Shown here: positions 61,389 through 64,000 of the stretch, piece after piece
Layout of the letters: every line of letters starts with the position of its first letter
Position numbering within the stretch: the first letter of the stretch is position 1
NCBI RefSeq assembly: GCF_035946055.1
Contig: NZ_CP108364.1
Coordinates: forward strand, 682,001-746,000
Source: Streptomyces sp. NBC_01341
Lineage (GTDB): Bacteria; Actinomycetota; Actinomycetes; Streptomycetales; Streptomycetaceae
DNA length: 64,000 nt
Direction of reading: 5' to 3'
Made by a program: the position numbers and the translations under genes
Notes under the pieces: model-generated
Database searches by the model: none
What the model was told of the DNA's origin: nothing
The model's input: the letters and a program-made list of their open reading frames with translations, nothing else

Positions 61389-62642
61389 TCAGCCGCTGAT
61401 CAGTTTGGAGGTGATGCGGTCCGACGCCTTCCTGGCCTCTTCGGCCGGGTCGCCGCCCTGCAGTACGGCCGTCATGTACGGCTTGATCGGATTGTCCGCC
61501 TCCACTGCCGCCCAGTAGGGCGAATTGGGCGTGGCACGGCCCTCGGTGGCGCCTTCGGCCATGACGGAAGTTCCCTCCTGCCCGGCGACGGCCCGGGCGA
61601 GCGAGGGCTTGTTGGGCACGTAGCTCATGGCGCGGGCGAGCTCCGTCTGCCACTTCTCTCCGGCGAGCGCCTTCACGACCTCGACCCCCTCGCCGCGCTG
61701 GTCCGCGCCGTCCGGCACGATGAGGTCGGAGCCTCCGGTGAAGACGGCACCCGGCTTCTCCGTGGTCTTTCCGGGGATCGGGAAATAGCCGAGTTTCCCC
61801 TTGAGTTCCGGGTTCCGCTGCTCGATGAGGGCGGCGCTGCCGGGCACGGATACGATCTGTGCCACGTCTCCCTCCGCGAACACGTCGGTCTCCGGGGGTG
61901 TCTGTTCGTCGGCGTCCTTCGGTCCGTCGCCGAGGGCCTGGAGCCGTTTGTAGAAGTCCATGCCCCGCAGGGCGGCGGGCGAGTCGAGTGCCCCCTGCCA
62001 GTCACCGCCGCTGTCGTCGGCCAGCTCCCCGCCCTCGTCCCAGATGAAGCCGGCGAGGACGTACCAGTTCTGCCCGGCGAGGTAGATGCCCTGCTCGCTC
62101 GCGGTGTCCAGCTTCTCACTGACGTCCACCCACTCCTCGCGGGTCTCGGGAAGAGCCGTTATCCCGGCCTGCGCGAAGAGCTCCTTGTTGTAGATCACGA
62201 CTCGGTTGGCGGCGTACCAGGGGATTCCGTACTGTCCGCCGCTGACCTTGCCCGGCTCTGCGAGTCCGGGCAGCCAGTCCTCGCCCCCCAGGTCACGCAT
62301 CGACTCGAGGGTGAGGTCGCGCAGCTCGCCGGTCTCCGCGTACTGGGCGACCTGGGTGTTGCCGACCTCGATGACGTCGGGGGCGTCGTCACCGTCGAGC
62401 GTTTCCAGGACCTTGGGGCCGATGCCGCCCCACTCCTGGAGCACGAACTCCAGTTCGACCGAGGGATGCTCTGCCTCGTACGACGCCTTGAAGTCGTCGA
62501 GGAACTCCTCGGAAGCGCTGCCCTTCATCAGCCACACGGTCACCTCGCTGCTGCCGGCGTCCGAGCCGGGGAGGTGACCGCAGCCGCTCAGCACCACGGA
62601 GGAAACGAGTGCGACGGCTCCGGCCAGTTTGCGGATCTTCAC
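61389..62642 (-). CDS. sugar ABC transporter solute-binding lipoprotein (orphan)
   Basis: A 417-residue extracellular binding protein. The signal peptide ends in the lipobox VVLSGC, so the mature protein is a lipoprotein. VTVWLMKGSASEEFLDDF is the start of the family 1 binding fold, with GIPWYAANRVVIYNKELF and VFTGGSDLIVPDGAD later. GTG at 62642 is preferred for its AAGGTGG site; GTG at 62651 is an alternative. No permease or ATPase genes adjoin it, so it must use a distant transporter or has lost its partners. A palindrome at 62735 probably controls it. Confidence 0.9.
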   Translation of the reverse strand: MKIRKLAGAVALVSSVVLSGCGHLPGSDAGSSEVTVWLMKGSASEEFLDDFKASYEAEHPSVELEFVLQEWGGIGPKVLETLDGDDAPDVIEVGNTQVAQYAETGELRDLTLESMRDLGGEDWLPGLAEPGKVSGGQYGIPWYAANRVVIYNKELFAQAGITALPETREEWVDVSEKLDTASEQGIYLAGQNWYVLAGFIWDEGGELADDSGGDWQGALDSPAALRGMDFYKRLQALGDGPKDADEQTPPETDVFAEGDVAQIVSVPGSAALIEQRNPELKGKLGYFPIPGKTTEKPGAVFTGGSDLIVPDGADQRGEGVEVVKALAGEKWQTELARAMSYVPNKPSLARAVAGQEGTSVMAEGATEGRATPNSPYWAAVEADNPIKPYMTAVLQGGDPAEEARKASDRITSKLISG

Positions 62643-62734
62643 GGTGGCCACCTTCTGCGAAACGGCACGACAGCTCGACAGGACCCGGATGGGGGGACTG
62701 CGGGCGACGCTCGCACGGGTGTGTGCGTCGGAGT

Positions 62735-62748
62735 TTGGTATGTACCAA
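62735..62748. promoter_or_regulatory. GntR-type operator upstream of the solute-binding protein gene
   Basis: TTGGTATGTACCAA is a perfect inverted repeat (6-bp arms around TG) in an AT-rich island. It lies 93 bases before the GTG start and resembles GntR-family sites. Confidence 0.6.
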
Positions 62749-62846
62749 TGGCCCGGTCAAGCCCCGGACCCGCGTGAGCCAGGAGGTGGACACCTCGCGC
62801 GCGGACACGGAGTGAGGCACCGTGGAAACAGGAAAGGAGACAATTG

Positions 62847-63062
62847 ATGTCCAATCACACTTACCGGGTCACCGAGATCGTAGGAACCTCCGAGGAGGGG
62901 CTGGACGCGGCGATCCGGAACGGCGTCGCACGCGCCTCCGAGACTTTGCACAATCTCGACTGGTTCGAGATGACGCAGGTACGCGGGCACATCGAGAACG
63001 GCCGCATCGCCCACTACCAGGTGGGCCTCAAGGTCGGCTTCCGGCTCGACGGGGACGGCTGA
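62847..63062 (+). CDS. dodecin (flavin-storage protein)
   Basis: A 71-residue protein starting MSNHTYRVTEIVGTSEEG and containing NLDWFEMTQVRGHIENG, the dodecin core with the Trp that stacks on flavins. Dodecins assemble as dodecamers that bind riboflavin/FMN and limit flavin phototoxicity. The ATG follows AGGAG with normal spacing. It is a single gene followed by a hairpin. Confidence 0.93.
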   Translation: MSNHTYRVTEIVGTSEEGLDAAIRNGVARASETLHNLDWFEMTQVRGHIENGRIAHYQVGLKVGFRLDGDG

Positions 63063-63064
63063 GG

Positions 63065-63093
63065 ACGGCGCCGTTCCGGCGTGCCGGCGCCGT
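63065..63093 (+). terminator. dodecin gene terminator
   Basis: ACGGCGCCG (63065-63073) and CGGCGCCGT (63085-63093) form a 9-bp stem immediately after the dodecin stop. Confidence 0.7.
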
Positions 63094-63304
63094 TCTCGGA
63101 CCGCGTGCCACCCACCGCCCGCACCTCGGAACCCCGTTCGCCCCGGGTTCTTCAGTCGCGGGGGGTGGCACGCCGCGCTGTGGGTAGCCGCAGAAGTGCT
63201 GCCGGTGACCGCCGTTCGGCGAGCAGTCCACCGGGACCGGTCACGGCCGGCACCGGTGTGCCGTCACGCACGCGCACCGGGACGAACGACGAAAGGACAG
63301 ACGG

Positions 63305-63874
63305 ATGACGGACCAGGATCTCGACGGGCGCCGCGTACTGGCGATCGTGACCAACTACGGCGTCGAGCAGGACGAACTCGTCGTGCCCGTACGGAAGCTG
63401 CGGGACGCGGGAGCGACCGTGGACGTCGCGGCGGTCTCCACGGACCCCATCCGGACGCTCGTGGGCGACAAGGATCCGGGAGAGACCGTCCGCCCCTCGT
63501 TCACCCTGACCGACGCGGACCCGGCCGGCTACGACATGCTGCTCGTGCCCGGCGGAACCCTCAACGCCGACACGCTCAGGCTGCAGGACGCCACCGGGGA
63601 GATCGTCCGGTCGTTCACCACGACAGGCAGGCCCGTGGCGGCCATCTGTCACGGCCCCTGGGCACTGGTCGAATCGGATGTCCTGAAGAACAAGACCCTC
63701 ACGTCGTACGCATCGCTCCGGACGGACATCCGCAACGCCGGCGGCAGTTGGGTCGACGAATCCGTCGTCAGGGACGACACCGGCGGCTGGGCCCTGATCA
63801 CCTCGCGTGACCCGGACGACCTGGACGACTTCCTCGGCGTGATCGGCAAGGAACTCGCGGCGGTGGATTCCTGA
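63305..63874 (+). CDS. DJ-1/PfpI family protein (class I glutamine-amidotransferase-like)
   Basis: A 189-residue protein. VLAIVTNYGVEQDELVVPV opens the fold and AAICHGPWALVES contains the nucleophile-elbow Cys with the following His. DMLLVPGGTLNADTL is the loop before it. Members are peptidases, deglycases or glyoxalase-like stress proteins; which one cannot be told. The ATG follows GAAAGGA. It stands alone between the dodecin gene and a partial gene at the right edge. Confidence 0.9.
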   Translation: MTDQDLDGRRVLAIVTNYGVEQDELVVPVRKLRDAGATVDVAAVSTDPIRTLVGDKDPGETVRPSFTLTDADPAGYDMLLVPGGTLNADTLRLQDATGEIVRSFTTTGRPVAAICHGPWALVESDVLKNKTLTSYASLRTDIRNAGGSWVDESVVRDDTGGWALITSRDPDDLDDFLGVIGKELAAVDS

Positions 63875-63876
63875 TC

Positions 63877-64000
63877 TCAGCGTCCGAGGGCCTTGCGCAA
63901 CTGCTCCTTGTTCATCGAGGAGCGGCCCTCGACGTTGCGCTTCCTGGCCTCCTCGTACAGCTGGTCCCTGGTGGGCCCCTGCGCTCCGCTGTGCGAACGC
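63877..64000 (-). CDS. partial SAP/Rho-N-like protein ('plasmid stabilization' family)
   Basis: Only the last about 40 codons are in the window. They read TRDQLYEEARKRNVEGRSSM then NKEQLRKALGR and a stop at 63877. This is a SAP/Rho-N-type helix-extended-loop-helix as found at the end of Streptomyces proteins labelled plasmid stabilization or ChaB-like. The function is unknown. The start lies beyond the right edge. Confidence 0.75.
   Translation of the reverse strand, partial: RSHSGAQGPTRDQLYEEARKRNVEGRSSMNKEQLRKALGR

Noticed and set aside
1-64000. CRISPR arrays, insertion sequences, integrases or rRNA/tRNA genes
   Set aside because: No regularly spaced repeats, transposase or integrase motifs, terminal inverted repeats or structural RNA genes were seen by eye.

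Overview
The window is high-GC actinobacterial DNA, very probably from a Streptomyces chromosome. The reasons are the GC-rich third codon positions, frequent GTG starts, ATGA/GTGA stop-start overlaps, and Streptomyces hallmarks: an isorenieratene-type crt cluster, a full egtABCD ergothioneine operon, an olsBA ornithine-lipid pair, a sigma-R style promoter at a thioredoxin gene, a class F sortase, and the small 'hydrophobic protein' and DUF6411 families. The gene mix (secondary metabolism, one-gene regulatory pairs, several broken genes) looks like an arm or arm-proximal region, but that is inference. No rRNA, tRNA, CRISPR array or intact mobile element was found.

Layout. 0-9 kb: a metallophosphoesterase cut by the left edge, a VOC protein, a secreted BLIP-like protein, an epoxide hydrolase, a DinB/MDMPI-type protein, a MerR regulator divergent from a tandem alpha/beta hydrolase, and an AraC regulator divergent from an SDR. 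9-19 kb: carotenoid cluster as two convergent operons, an FAD oxidoreductase followed by crtY, crtT and crtU on the plus strand, and crtE-crtI-crtB-Rieske protein on the minus strand. 19-21 kb: AhpD-like protein divergent from pirin and a small GNAT. 21-27.5 kb: an ABC exporter, metE behind a cobalamin riboswitch, and the wreck of a siderophore-uptake locus (FhuF-type tail, decapitated FecCD permease) with its ATPase still intact. 27.5-34.5 kb: a secreted GH92 mannosidase, a sortase with a surface protein, a two-component system and a tiny membrane protein.

34.5-46.8 kb: a secreted-protein remnant, an intact old yellow enzyme, a TetR without its DNA-binding domain, an acyl-CoA dehydrogenase pseudogene with frameshifts and a 36-bp tandem duplication, an ArsR-MFS pair, a large membrane protein with a sigma-like cytoplasmic part, an intact acyl-CoA dehydrogenase, two small genes and a phytoene-desaturase-like oxidoreductase. 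47-55 kb: an SDR, a zinc alcohol dehydrogenase, a disulfide oxidoreductase divergent from sigma-R-type thioredoxin, a small hypothetical gene, a collapsed lacI, a GH18 protein, an orphan MazF/PemK toxin and a frameshifted PARG-like gene. 55-64 kb: egtABCD, converging on olsBA, then an orphan sugar-binding lipoprotein, dodecin, a DJ-1/PfpI protein and a partial SAP-like gene at the right edge.

Functionally the intact genes group into redox and stress protection (ergothioneine, thioredoxin, disulfide reductase, carotenoids, dodecin, AhpD-like and DJ-1 proteins), envelope functions (ornithine lipids, sortase, kinase-regulator pair) and scavenging (GH92, GH18, sugar-binding protein). Seven broken genes lie between 25.9 and 55.1 kb, so part of the window is under relaxed selection or contains assembly errors. 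Protein-family calls come from reading motifs by eye; no database search was possible.
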